Origin: an uncultured Clostridia bacterium
GTDB lineage: Bacteria; Bacillota; Clostridia; TANB77; CAG-465
Direction: 5' to 3'
Assembly: GCA_944383015.1 (NCBI GenBank)
Contig: CALWOC010000003.1
Location: 58,670-122,669, forward strand
DNA: 64,000 nucleotides
Positions 7,131-15,651 of this stretch are shown here, piece by piece. Below the pieces are notes generated by a model. The model made no database searches. It saw only the letters and a program-made list of their open reading frames with translations, and was not told the DNA's origin. The position numbers and the translations under genes were made by a program. Each line of letters begins with the position of its first letter. The first letter of the stretch is position 1.

Positions 7131-9521
7131 TTATTGTGCTACACCATTTCTATATATAATTATTCCTCCTGAGCCTGAACCTGAATGTCTTCCATTACAT
7201 ACTTCACTTGGTTTCATATATGCCCAGTCTGCTGAAAATACTCCTTGTGAAGGTTGATAATCTCTAGTTATACAAGACCTTCTTGTTGTACTCTTACATG
7301 CAGATGATGCAACTTTTCCTGTAACATTGCAAATATTAACAAACTCATGTACAGTACATGTATCTGTAGGAATTGAATCAACTGCTACATAATCACTAAG
7401 TACTCTTGAGCCTCTTGGATCTGCTTTACAAGCATCTGTTGCAACTTTTCCTGAATCTCTACAAAGTTCTGCCTTGGTAACTGATGAAGGCTGTTCCATT
7501 AAAGTTGCAGCTGGCTTATCTGCACAAATAGCATTCATTACTGTATTAAATAACTTAGTTGCGTCATATGGATATCCTCTACCAATAGTTCTTGATTGAT
7601 CATATCCAGTCCAACATGCTATTGTGTAATATGGTGTAAATCCACAAAACCATCTATCCTTATCGTCATCTGTATTACCAGTTTTACCAGCTGTTTGTAT
7701 TGCTCCACCATTAGTTCTAACTGCACCATATGCAGTTCCACCTGGATCTTCTGTAACACTAATTAAACAACTTTGTAGCATAAATGCAGTTGAATCTGAC
7801 ATTGCTTGTTTTGGTTCTGTTGTTGTATTGTCTAGTACTATTTCACCATTTCTGTCAACAACTGTTGTATATAGTTTTGGTTCAATATAATATCCCTCAT
7901 TTGCTATTGTAGCATAAGCACTAGCAACTTCTAGTGTAGTAAATCCTTGATATACTCCACCAAGTGCCAAAGATGCAGCAGTTTTATCTGTTTCTGTTAA
8001 TGAATGAAGTCCACAGTTATATGCAAAGTTCCAACAGTAATCTTCATCATTAACTAATAGATTTGCTCTAACAGCAGGAATATTTTTTGAATCAAGTATT
8101 GCTTCTCTTACTGTTACATATCCATTATATGAACCATACCAGTTTACTGGTGTCCAATTTCCCATTGTCATTTGAGTATCATCAAGTCCAGAACCAGGAG
8201 ATAATAAGCCTCTTTCAAAAGCTGGTCCATATGCACCAAAAGGCTTCATACAAGAACCTGGTTGTCTATATGTTTGTGTTGCTCTATTTAAAGTTAAAGC
8301 TCCTTCTTTTTCACCAGCTCCACCAATTAATCCCCTAACTTCTCCTGTCTCATGATCAATTACAACCATAGAGCCTTGAATATCATCATAAAAAATACTT
8401 GTATCAGTAAAAGCATTATCTATTGCAGATTGAACACTTGGATCTTGAGTTGCATTTATTTTATATCCATCAGTATAAATCATCTTTAATGCTATACCTC
8501 TAGATACATTCTTCTGCTCCATTAAGTCCTCAATTACAGCTTCAACAACAGCATCTACAAAGTATGATTGTGTTCCGCCATAATCTACCTCTTTTACTTT
8601 AAATTCTAGTTCATAATCTTGTGCTTCATCATGCTCTTCTTGACTAATCATTCCAAGCTCTAACATTTTATCTAAAACTAAATCTTTTCTATCTAATAGC
8701 TTTTGTTTTGCTTCTTCACTTCTATAGGCGTTTGTAACCTCTGGTGACTGTATCATAGCAGCGATTGCAGCTGACTCTGCAAGATTTAATTCGCTTACAG
8801 ATTTTCCAAAGAAGTGATTTGAAGCAACTTCAATGCCATAAGCTCCATCACCATAGTATATAGTATTTACATACGATTCAAAAATCTGGCTCTTATCTAA
8901 TTTAGTTTCAAGAGATATTGCTCTATACCATTCTCTTATTTTTCTTTGCCAAGCTACTTCATCATCATCTGTAATATTTTTTACTAATTGCTGTGTTAAT
9001 GTACTACCACCATATGAAGATTCTCCACCATTTGCAAGATATGTTACTATTGCTCCTAATGTTCTTTTTATATCAATACCATGATGAGAGAAAAATCTTT
9101 CATCTTCTATTGCAACAACAGCATTAACAGTATCTTCTGGTATATCTTCATATGATACCATAATTCTATTTTGACTATCATATAGTGAAGCTAGTTCATT
9201 ACCATTCATATCATATACAAAAGATGTTTGTGGTAATAATTCTAATTCCTCTAAGCTTATACTGTCTGTATCATCTATTATTCCTGAAATTACCCCAAGA
9301 ACAATACCAGCACCCACTATACATAAAGCAAGTCCTATTAAAAGTAAAGCTCTAAAAATTTTCCATCCTAATTTCTTATTCTTTTTCTTACCATTAGACT
9401 CCTTATTATTAGAGTTGTTATTCCCACCTTTTTTTCTTACTTTTTTTATGTCACTACTTGAAGAATTTGCTTTTAAATCTCCCCTAAGTCTAACATTTAA
9501 AGGTTTATTATTTTTTTCCAT
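7131..9521 (-). CDS. Class A penicillin-binding protein (PBP1A-type, bifunctional)
   Basis: 796 aa. A basic, N/K/G-rich cytoplasmic tail of about 50 residues precedes one transmembrane helix. A GT51 glycosyltransferase domain follows, with VAIEDERFFSHHGID and GGSTLTQQLVKN. The transpeptidase domain has the active-site serine in PGSCMKPF (SxxK), a probable SxN in DSKN, and KTGNTDDD. It polymerises lipid II and crosslinks peptidoglycan. The C-terminal part has several cysteine-containing repeats (AELCRDSGKVATDAC, NICNVTGKVASSAC) and ends in a Gly/Ser stretch. The start is supported by GGGAGG. Its gene lies 18 bases after a MazF-like gene, so the two are probably cotranscribed. Confidence 0.95.
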   Translation of the reverse strand: MEKNNKPLNVRLRGDLKANSSSSDIKKVRKKGGNNNSNNKESNGKKKNKKLGWKIFRALLLIGLALCIVGAGIVLGVISGIIDDTDSISLEELELLPQTSFVYDMNGNELASLYDSQNRIMVSYEDIPEDTVNAVVAIEDERFFSHHGIDIKRTLGAIVTYLANGGESSYGGSTLTQQLVKNITDDDEVAWQRKIREWYRAISLETKLDKSQIFESYVNTIYYGDGAYGIEVASNHFFGKSVSELNLAESAAIAAMIQSPEVTNAYRSEEAKQKLLDRKDLVLDKMLELGMISQEEHDEAQDYELEFKVKEVDYGGTQSYFVDAVVEAVIEDLMEQKNVSRGIALKMIYTDGYKINATQDPSVQSAIDNAFTDTSIFYDDIQGSMVVIDHETGEVRGLIGGAGEKEGALTLNRATQTYRQPGSCMKPFGAYGPAFERGLLSPGSGLDDTQMTMGNWTPVNWYGSYNGYVTVREAILDSKNIPAVRANLLVNDEDYCWNFAYNCGLHSLTETDKTAASLALGGVYQGFTTLEVASAYATIANEGYYIEPKLYTTVVDRNGEIVLDNTTTEPKQAMSDSTAFMLQSCLISVTEDPGGTAYGAVRTNGGAIQTAGKTGNTDDDKDRWFCGFTPYYTIACWTGYDQSRTIGRGYPYDATKLFNTVMNAICADKPAATLMEQPSSVTKAELCRDSGKVATDACKADPRGSRVLSDYVAVDSIPTDTCTVHEFVNICNVTGKVASSACKSTTRRSCITRDYQPSQGVFSADWAYMKPSEVCNGRHSGSGSGGIIIYRNGVAQ

Positions 9522-9539
9522 TTTATCCTCCCGAATATT

Positions 9540-9896
9540 TTAAAATATATCTATTCCTCTAATATTCAAATTTTTTTTAATTGCCTCTTTTACCTTTTCT
9601 AAATCTACTTTATCTGCTCTAGTAATTTTAGTAAGAAGTCTTGATTTATCTAGCGTTCTTATTTGCTCTATTAAAGCCATTGACTTCTTTTCTAAGCCTT
9701 TAGTATTATCTAGCGATATATGAGTTGGTAACTCTTTTTTTGACAAACTAGAAGTAATAGGTATAACTATAGTTGTGGGACTATATCTATTTCCTTTATT
9801 GTTTTGTACTACAAGAACTGGTCTTATACCATCTTGCTCACTTCCAATAGTAGGAGTTAGAATAGCGTAAAATATATCTCCCATCTTTATATTCAA
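9540..9896 (-). CDS. MazF/PemK-family endoribonuclease toxin
   Basis: 118 aa. The start is taken as the TTG at 9896, giving MNIKMGDIFYA, which matches the canonical MazF/NdoA N-terminus. AAAGGAGGT lies eight to nine bases upstream, whereas the longer GTG start at 9923 abuts a -10 element. The fold signature MGDIFYAILTPTIGSEQDGIRPVLVVQN is intact, as is PTTIVIPITS. Family members cut single-stranded mRNA at short motifs. No MazE-like antitoxin is seen next to it: the upstream gene is a membrane-anchored protein and the downstream gene is a PBP. It may be an orphan, or its antitoxin may lie elsewhere. Confidence 0.88.
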   Translation of the reverse strand: MNIKMGDIFYAILTPTIGSEQDGIRPVLVVQNNKGNRYSPTTIVIPITSSLSKKELPTHISLDNTKGLEKKSMALIEQIRTLDKSRLLTKITRADKVDLEKVKEAIKKNLNIRGIDIF

Positions 9897-9914
9897 AAAT
9901 ATTTTACCTCCTTT

Positions 9915-9943
9915 ATTATACACTATTATGTATATTTAGTAAA
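9915..9943 (-). promoter_or_regulatory. Possible promoter immediately upstream of the mazF-like gene
   Basis: Minus strand TTTACT (9938-9943), 17-base spacer, TATAAT (9915-9920). The SD follows almost directly, so transcription from here would start within or at the SD. The call is tentative for that reason. Confidence 0.4.
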
Positions 9944-9954
9944 TAGTTTAAATG

Positions 9955-10602
9955 TTATTTTTTGACGTTAAAAGACTCAAAAGCTATTGAATATAGCTCT
10001 TTTTCATCAAAATTATACATTTTTATTTCAAAAATTTTACAATTTTCTTTTAATACACATATTTCAATCTTTTTTACCTTTTCTATATATTCTTCTTCAG
10101 TTGTAATTTCATAAATATATCTATCATTTTGTTCAACTCTTGTTATCTTTCCTTTTATTTGATCAGATGAAATTTTTTTAATACAATTAATTATACTAGA
10201 AAAAGCTATAGGATTTTTAAAACTAATTTCTTGAGATATATACTCATACTGCATATCATTTTTTTGTAACTTAGTACTATCTGAAGTTATACTAATATTT
10301 AAATCATTATTAACTGTAATATTATATATATTATTTTCAAAATCTACGTCTTCACAAATCATGTATGTATTTGTTGTTTTATTACTATTTACAACTATAC
10401 TATATTTTGCCTCATAAGATTTAACATCTAATATACTTTCAACGTTTTTACTCTCAAATTCTTGTGCCTTATTACTATTATTTACACAAATATAATAGAA
10501 AGAATAAGAAATTATTGTAATAGCTATAATTACACAAATTATAATTAAAATCTTAACTTTAGTATCAAAAGTTATACTAAAGATCTTTAAATTATTTTTC
10601 AT
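9955..10602 (-). CDS. Membrane-anchored protein of unknown function
   Basis: 215 aa. A short basic N-terminus is followed by one membrane helix (residues about 17-41, KILIIICVIIAITIISYSFYYIC). A Cys lies at its end, but there is no proper lipobox. The outside part is beta-rich, and its size and strand pattern recall the LolA-like fold of the clostridial GerS-type germination proteins. That resemblance is an inference from shape, not from a motif. GGTG lies upstream of the ATG. The gene sits between the beta-CASP nuclease terminator and the mazF-like gene, about 60 bases from the latter. Confidence 0.55.
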   Translation of the reverse strand: MKNNLKIFSITFDTKVKILIIICVIIAITIISYSFYYICVNNSNKAQEFESKNVESILDVKSYEAKYSIVVNSNKTTNTYMICEDVDFENNIYNITVNNDLNISITSDSTKLQKNDMQYEYISQEISFKNPIAFSSIINCIKKISSDQIKGKITRVEQNDRYIYEITTEEEYIEKVKKIEICVLKENCKIFEIKMYNFDEKELYSIAFESFNVKK

Positions 10603-10640
10603 AATTTCACCACTACAATTATATGATAAATATATAAAAA

Positions 10641-10669
10641 AATAACTAACATCATAAATGCTAGTTATT
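10641..10669 (-). terminator. Terminator after the beta-CASP nuclease gene
   Basis: The stem AATAACTAGC/GTTAGTTATT (one mismatch) is followed on the minus strand by seven T. Confidence 0.7.
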
Positions 10670-10678
10670 AATTAATAT

Positions 10679-12295
10679 TTATGTCTCTTTATTTACGCTA
10701 TCTATTGAAGTTTGAACATCTCTTAATTTATTAACAATAGTCTGTAAATATTCTGTATCAACATCACTTTTTAGATTTCTCTTAACATTGTTCGTCATAG
10801 TATCAATTTCTTCTTTAAGTGAAGTCATAAGTTCAAGTATATTATACCTTGTAGCTTTATATGAATTTCTACCATCAGAAATTAAAGTCCCATTAGTATC
10901 ATACTGCTCTTCATAACCAGGTATAGTACAATTTATCTTAAATCCTTGTTCAATATATTCTTCTAATACTTCCTGTGCTTCTTTTTCTCCATGTACAATA
11001 AATATTTGCTCTGGCTTTTTATTCATTGCACCAATCCAGTTTAAAATTCCATCTCTATCTGCATGACCAGAAAAAGCATCCAAAACCTTAATTTCAGCGT
11101 TAACGGCTATTTCCTCTCCAAATATCTTAACCAGCTTATCTCCATTTAAGATTTTTCTTCCTAATGTTCCTTCTGCTTGATAACCTACAAAAAGAATAGT
11201 ACATTCTGGTCTATATAAATTATGCTTTAAATGATGTTTTATTCTTCCTACTTCACACATACCACTTGCAGATATTATAACCTTAGGTGTCATGTCAGTA
11301 TTTAGTGCCTGTGATTCTTCACTTGTCTCTACAAAATGTAAATTATCAAAAGTTATTGGGTTATCACCTTTTAAAAGAAACGAAAGTGCTTCTTCATCAT
11401 AATATTTATACTGCTCCTCAAATATATGAGTTGCATTAACTGCAAGTGGACTATCCACATATATAGGAATTTTTGATAGTTCTTCCCCAATTTTTTTATC
11501 TATTAAGCTCTTATTTATTTCGTATAAAATCTCTTGTGTTCTTCCAACTGCAAAAGATGGTATAATAACATTTCCACCTCTTCTTATTGTATCAAGTAGA
11601 ATTTGAATAAATTTAGATGTTTGATCTGATATACTACTATGAAGTCTGTCACCATATGTTGATTCTGTAATAAGTACATCAGCACTATCAATATTTACAG
11701 GGTCATTAATAATTGGCAAATTTAAGTTTCCTAAATCTCCTGTAAATACTACTTTCTTTTCAGCACCATCCTCTATTAAATATAATTCAACAATCGCAGA
11801 TCCAAGCATATGACCTGCATCCTTTAATTCAAAAGAAATGTTATCATTAATTTTTATTCTTGTATTGTATTCTATTCCTTTAAATAACTCTATACTATCT
11901 ACACCATCTTGTTGTGTATATATAGGTTCATTTGGCAGTTTTCCTGCACGCATTCTTTTCCTATTTACCCATTCAATTTCTTTTTCTTGAATATGACCAC
12001 TATCAGCAAGCATTATTTTACATAGTTCTCTTGTAGCATTTGTGCAATAAATTGGATTTTTATATCCATCTTTATATAGCTTAGGAATTCTACCACTATG
12101 ATCAATATGTGCATGTGTTAAAATCACAAACTCAACATCTTGTATATTAAAAGGAAAATCTTCATAATTTAACATTTGCTCAGTAAGACTTCCTTGAAAT
12201 AAACCACAATCAACTAAAAATTTATGTCCCGCAACCTCAACCATATGACAAGAGCCAGTAACGGTCTCTGCTGCACCATAAAAAGTAATATTCAT
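10679..12295 (-). CDS. Metallo-beta-lactamase/beta-CASP RNA-processing nuclease
   Basis: 538 aa. The N-terminus has MNITFYGAAETVTGSCHMVEV and the zinc motif THAHIDHSGRIP (about residues 60-71). Further metal-site blocks are DAGHMLGSA and TGDLGN. The beta-CASP insertion runs from about residue 225, with PSFAVGRTQEILY and SASGMCEVGRI. Near residue 412, FSGHADRDGIL and FIVHGEKEAQ supply the last metal ligands. This is the YSH1/CPSF73-like group known as RNA exo/endonucleases. The final 80 residues are a helical extension. It is monocistronic, with its own promoter (12320-12348) and terminator. It is not RNase J, which has a different N-terminus and C-terminal domain. Confidence 0.88.
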   Translation of the reverse strand: MNITFYGAAETVTGSCHMVEVAGHKFLVDCGLFQGSLTEQMLNYEDFPFNIQDVEFVILTHAHIDHSGRIPKLYKDGYKNPIYCTNATRELCKIMLADSGHIQEKEIEWVNRKRMRAGKLPNEPIYTQQDGVDSIELFKGIEYNTRIKINDNISFELKDAGHMLGSAIVELYLIEDGAEKKVVFTGDLGNLNLPIINDPVNIDSADVLITESTYGDRLHSSISDQTSKFIQILLDTIRRGGNVIIPSFAVGRTQEILYEINKSLIDKKIGEELSKIPIYVDSPLAVNATHIFEEQYKYYDEEALSFLLKGDNPITFDNLHFVETSEESQALNTDMTPKVIISASGMCEVGRIKHHLKHNLYRPECTILFVGYQAEGTLGRKILNGDKLVKIFGEEIAVNAEIKVLDAFSGHADRDGILNWIGAMNKKPEQIFIVHGEKEAQEVLEEYIEQGFKINCTIPGYEEQYDTNGTLISDGRNSYKATRYNILELMTSLKEEIDTMTNNVKRNLKSDVDTEYLQTIVNKLRDVQTSIDSVNKET

Positions 12296-12319
12296 TATAC
12301 ATCAACCTCTCATTTAACT

Positions 12320-12348
12320 ATAATATTACATTTTAAAACTTTTTTCAA
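12320..12348 (-). promoter_or_regulatory. Promoter of the beta-CASP nuclease gene
   Basis: Minus strand TTGAAA (12343-12348), 17-base spacer, TATTAT (12320-12325), in the short gap after priA. Confidence 0.65.
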
Positions 12349-12353
12349 GCACT

Positions 12354-14597
12354 TTAAATAAATGATGGATTTTTAGTAACAGATAATATAGTTCCATTTT
12401 TCTTTTTAGTATTATATATTTTTATTTTATCATATACTTTACTATATATCTTTGTATTAAGCTTTGCTTTTATCATTACATTTACTCTAAATCTATTATT
12501 TAGTTTTTGAATATATGGAGATTTTGGAGAAAAAACCCTATATTCATTTTGATTATCATAATTTAAAATGTTATATAGCTTTTCTGCATCAATCTTTACA
12601 TCTTGTAAATTCGATCCACTTACTTCAAATAATAATATATCTATAAATGGTGGATACCCAAAAGTTTTTCTATATTCTATCTCTTTTTCAAAAAAATCTA
12701 TATAACTATTATTTTCAACTGCTTTAATTATATAATTTTCTGTATCACTTGTTTGAATTAAAACTCTTCCACTTTTTGTACTTCTTCCTGCTCTTCCAGA
12801 TACTTGAAAAATATTTGAAAAAGCTCTCTCAGATGCAGAAAAATCATTCATTGCAAGAAGCGCATCAGTTCCAATTATTCCAACAAGAGTTACATTTGGC
12901 ATATCATGACCTTTACTTATCATTTGGGTTCCAATCAGAACATCTACATTATTATTTTTAAATTCATCAAGAATTTTTTGCTGAGAATCTCTTGCAACAG
13001 TAGTATCTGCATCCATTCTAAGAACTGAAATTGTAGGAAACAATTCTTTTAACTCTTCTTCTAATTTTTCTGTTCCTAAATTATAACTTGAAATCTCACT
13101 TGCACCACATTTTGGACATATATCAAATTTTCTTTCAACATGAGAACAATAATGACATAAAAGCAAGTTATTACTCTTATGATAAGTCATTGCGACATCA
13201 CAATTTGGACAATTAAACACATACCCACATTGCTTACATGTCAAATACGAATTATACCCTCTTTTATTTAAAAAAAGTATTGTTTGCTCTTTATTTTTTA
13301 TATTTTCTTCAATTGCAGCTTTCAATTTTAATGATATATTTGAAGTATTTCCCATTATCCTATCATCTCTTAAGTCTACTATTTCAATCTCTGGCAATTT
13401 TGCATTAGCCGCTCTTTTTTTCATTTCAAAAAGCTCTACATTACCGTTTATAGCTTTATTATATGTACTTATTTCTGGAGTTGCACTTCCCAAAACTAAA
13501 ACTGCATTTGCCTCTTTACAAATATAAGCTGCAATATCTTTTGTAGAATATTTTGGCTTTGTTTGAGAATAATAGCTTGAATCATGCTCTTCATCTATTA
13601 TAACTAGACCAATATTATCTATCGGCGCAAAAATTGCAGATCTTGCACCAATCACTATATTTACTTTTCCCGTTTTTATTCTCTTGTATTCATCTTTTCT
13701 TTTTGCTATAGTCATTTTACTATGTAATATTGCAATACTATTACCAAACCTTGATACAAATCTTTCAACTGTCTGGTAAGTTAGTGAAATTTCTGGTACC
13801 AATACAATTGCTTTTCTACCTTGATCTAAAACTCTTTCTATTAATTGTAAATATACTTCTGTTTTACCGCTACCTGTAACACCATGTATTAAACACTGCT
13901 TGTACTCTTCATCATATATATATTTACTAATGCCATCTATTACATACTTTTGTTCTTCAGTAGGTTTTAAAGCTTTTGTTCTTTTAACATCTAAATCCTT
14001 TAAAAAATCATTTTCTTTTTCTACTTCAACTATATCTATGTATCCATTCTTCTTAGCAGTATTAATAACACTTCTTGATATAGAAAGCCCCTCTATAATA
14101 TCACTCATTAAAACATTATCTGTATACATTAAAAATGATAATAACTGTATTTGCTTTGCACTTTTTACTACATTACTTTCAATATCTTGCATTATTTCAT
14201 CTGAAGATTTTATTAAGACAACTTTTTTATCCTTTTTAGTATCTAAACTCTTACTACTATTTTTAGATTTTGTTCCTGGTGGCAACATAAGCTTTAAAGC
14301 ATCATAAACATTACAAAAATAAACATAAGCAATGTATTTAGCAAGTTTTAATCTTTTTTCATCTATATAAGATACATCATCTAATATATCACTAATTTCT
14401 TTTAATTTATATTTTTGAGGTTCATAATCTTCCTCAAGTTTTACAATAATTCCTTCTTCTAAATTCTTTCCCCTACCAAAACTTACCGAAACTCTCTTAC
14501 CTATTTGAACTTGAGGTACAAGAAAGTCAGGAACTTTATAATCATAAACTTTATTTAATGTATTTACTGATGTATTTATCAATATCTTTGCTATCAT
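12354..14597 (-). CDS. priA: Primosomal protein N' (PriA replication restart helicase)
   Basis: 747 aa. Start ATG at 14597, preceded by GAGGTG; an ATG 12 bases further upstream lies before this SD and is rejected. The N-terminal DNA-binding domain begins AKILINTSVNTLNKVYDYKVP. Helicase motifs are GVTGSGKTEVY (Walker A, about residue 245), DEEH and GSATPE. Eight zinc-binding cysteines occur as CxxCxxxxxCxxC, then CHYC and CPKC. Helicase motif VI is QVSGRAGR. It reloads the replisome at stalled forks. A perfect consensus promoter lies upstream at 14615-14643, so it is transcribed apart from rpoZ. Confidence 0.97.
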   Translation of the reverse strand: MIAKILINTSVNTLNKVYDYKVPDFLVPQVQIGKRVSVSFGRGKNLEEGIIVKLEEDYEPQKYKLKEISDILDDVSYIDEKRLKLAKYIAYVYFCNVYDALKLMLPPGTKSKNSSKSLDTKKDKKVVLIKSSDEIMQDIESNVVKSAKQIQLLSFLMYTDNVLMSDIIEGLSISRSVINTAKKNGYIDIVEVEKENDFLKDLDVKRTKALKPTEEQKYVIDGISKYIYDEEYKQCLIHGVTGSGKTEVYLQLIERVLDQGRKAIVLVPEISLTYQTVERFVSRFGNSIAILHSKMTIAKRKDEYKRIKTGKVNIVIGARSAIFAPIDNIGLVIIDEEHDSSYYSQTKPKYSTKDIAAYICKEANAVLVLGSATPEISTYNKAINGNVELFEMKKRAANAKLPEIEIVDLRDDRIMGNTSNISLKLKAAIEENIKNKEQTILFLNKRGYNSYLTCKQCGYVFNCPNCDVAMTYHKSNNLLLCHYCSHVERKFDICPKCGASEISSYNLGTEKLEEELKELFPTISVLRMDADTTVARDSQQKILDEFKNNNVDVLIGTQMISKGHDMPNVTLVGIIGTDALLAMNDFSASERAFSNIFQVSGRAGRSTKSGRVLIQTSDTENYIIKAVENNSYIDFFEKEIEYRKTFGYPPFIDILLFEVSGSNLQDVKIDAEKLYNILNYDNQNEYRVFSPKSPYIQKLNNRFRVNVMIKAKLNTKIYSKVYDKIKIYNTKKKNGTILSVTKNPSFI

Positions 14598-14614
14598 ATC
14601 ACACCTCATTAAAT

Positions 14615-14643
14615 ATTATATATTACTAAATTTTAAGTGTCAA
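14615..14643 (-). promoter_or_regulatory. Perfect consensus sigma-A promoter of priA
   Basis: Minus strand TTGACA (14638-14643), exactly 17 bases, TATAAT (14615-14620), about 10 bases upstream of the GAGG SD. Confidence 0.85.
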
Positions 14644-14663
14644 GAAGAATGAACAAACGTTTA

Positions 14664-14701
14664 AAAAATGATATTTAAGTAAAAACTTAAATATCATTTT
14701 T
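14664..14701 (-). terminator. Terminator after the cytidylate-kinase-like gene
   Basis: A 16-bp AT-rich stem (AAAAATGATATTTAAG and complement), 6-base loop, six T on the minus strand. It overlaps the stop codon of the gene. Confidence 0.8.
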
Positions 14702-15260
14702 CTTTATCTTTTAACCATTTTCTATATTCTTTTAATATAATGTTTGTAACTTCTTCTGGTGTTTTATAAGTTGTATCAATTACCAAATCATAGTTTGACA
14801 TATCATCACGTCTAACATTATATGTTTTAAGATATCTCATATTCTCTTGTTCATATCTATATTTAATATCTTTCATTGCTTTTTCAATAGACTCATATTT
14901 TTCTGTATCTTTTCTTAAAGAATCATTATATGCTCGTGTTGCAGCTTCTTTAAGATCCACTTTTAAATATACTTTAAATGAGTGTGGAACAGCATAAAAT
15001 CCAAGCCTAGCATCTATTATTAAGTTATCATTTTCCTTAGCATAAATAGAAGCACTTTTTTCCACTTGCCTATCTATTTCTTCATGAGCATTTAAATACT
15101 CTTGAAACTCTACAATTGACATATTCATCTCTTTTGCAAGTTTTCTAACGTATTCTCCATTTTTATAAACTTCATATCCCAACTCTTGTTTTAAAAGAGA
15201 TGTAACAGTACCCTTACCACTTGCTATATCTCCTGCCATAGTTATAATATGTATATTCAT
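14694..15260 (-). CDS. Cytidylate-kinase-like P-loop kinase
   Basis: 188 aa. It begins with a P-loop, ITMAGDIASGKGTVTSLL, in the style of archaeal CMP kinases and the Cytidylate_kin-like Firmicute family (GxxGSGKGT-type). A DARLGF block near residue 84 matches the DxR nucleotide-binding region, and NDSLRKDTEKY forms the lid. It probably phosphorylates a nucleoside monophosphate, most likely CMP; the exact substrate is uncertain. It is translated five bases after rpoZ in the same transcript. This is the neighbourhood where many Firmicutes place gmk or coaBC next to rpoZ and priA. Confidence 0.75.
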   Translation of the reverse strand: MNIHIITMAGDIASGKGTVTSLLKQELGYEVYKNGEYVRKLAKEMNMSIVEFQEYLNAHEEIDRQVEKSASIYAKENDNLIIDARLGFYAVPHSFKVYLKVDLKEAATRAYNDSLRKDTEKYESIEKAMKDIKYRYEQENMRYLKTYNVRRDDMSNYDLVIDTTYKTPEEVTNIILKEYRKWLKDKEK

Positions 15261-15265
15261 AAAAT

Positions 15266-15574
15266 TTACTCCTTATTTGCTTCTTGTGCTTCCCTAATTT
15301 CCTTTTCTAATTCTACCTCTGGTGTTACTGCATATTTTCCATTAATTTTTATATAAATTTTTCCATCTGCAATTTCCTTTGAAGCTCTATCAACAGCATC
15401 AAATACGTACTCAGAATAATCTTCTTTTCCTTCTTTTATTCTATCTTTATTTTGATTAAATTTTTCAAGTCTTTCTTGTTCAATTTTTCTTGCTCTTTTG
15501 GCAATAGCTAAAACAGATTGATATCTATTTCCTACCTTTGGAGCTATCTCTTTTACGTTTGGTTTTGATAACAT
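15266..15574 (-). CDS. rpoZ: RNA polymerase omega subunit
   Basis: 102 aa. The omega signature VGNRYQSVLAIAKRARKIEQ is at residues about 15-33. The acidic middle and A-rich helix (DAVDRASKEIADGKIYI) also fit. Omega helps assemble and stabilise RNA polymerase. The length is slightly above the usual 70-90 because of a charged C-terminal tail. A good promoter (15605-15633) lies just upstream with a GGGGG SD. The next gene follows after five bases. Confidence 0.92.
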   Translation of the reverse strand: MLSKPNVKEIAPKVGNRYQSVLAIAKRARKIEQERLEKFNQNKDRIKEGKEDYSEYVFDAVDRASKEIADGKIYIKINGKYAVTPEVELEKEIREAQEANKE

Positions 15575-15604
15575 TTTACTTCCCCCTTTAAAACTATAAC
15601 ATAT

Positions 15605-15633
15605 ATTATATACTATTATTTCTAATTTGTAAA
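15605..15633 (-). promoter_or_regulatory. Promoter of the rpoZ operon
   Basis: Minus strand TTTACA (15628-15633), 17-base spacer, TATAAT (15605-15610). Confidence 0.75.
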
Positions 15634-15651
15634 TATATAATTATACATAAT

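Noticed and set aside
9955..10602. Antitoxin for the MazF-like toxin
   Set aside because: It is a 215-residue membrane-anchored protein, far larger than MazE and without an AbrB or ribbon-helix-helix pattern.
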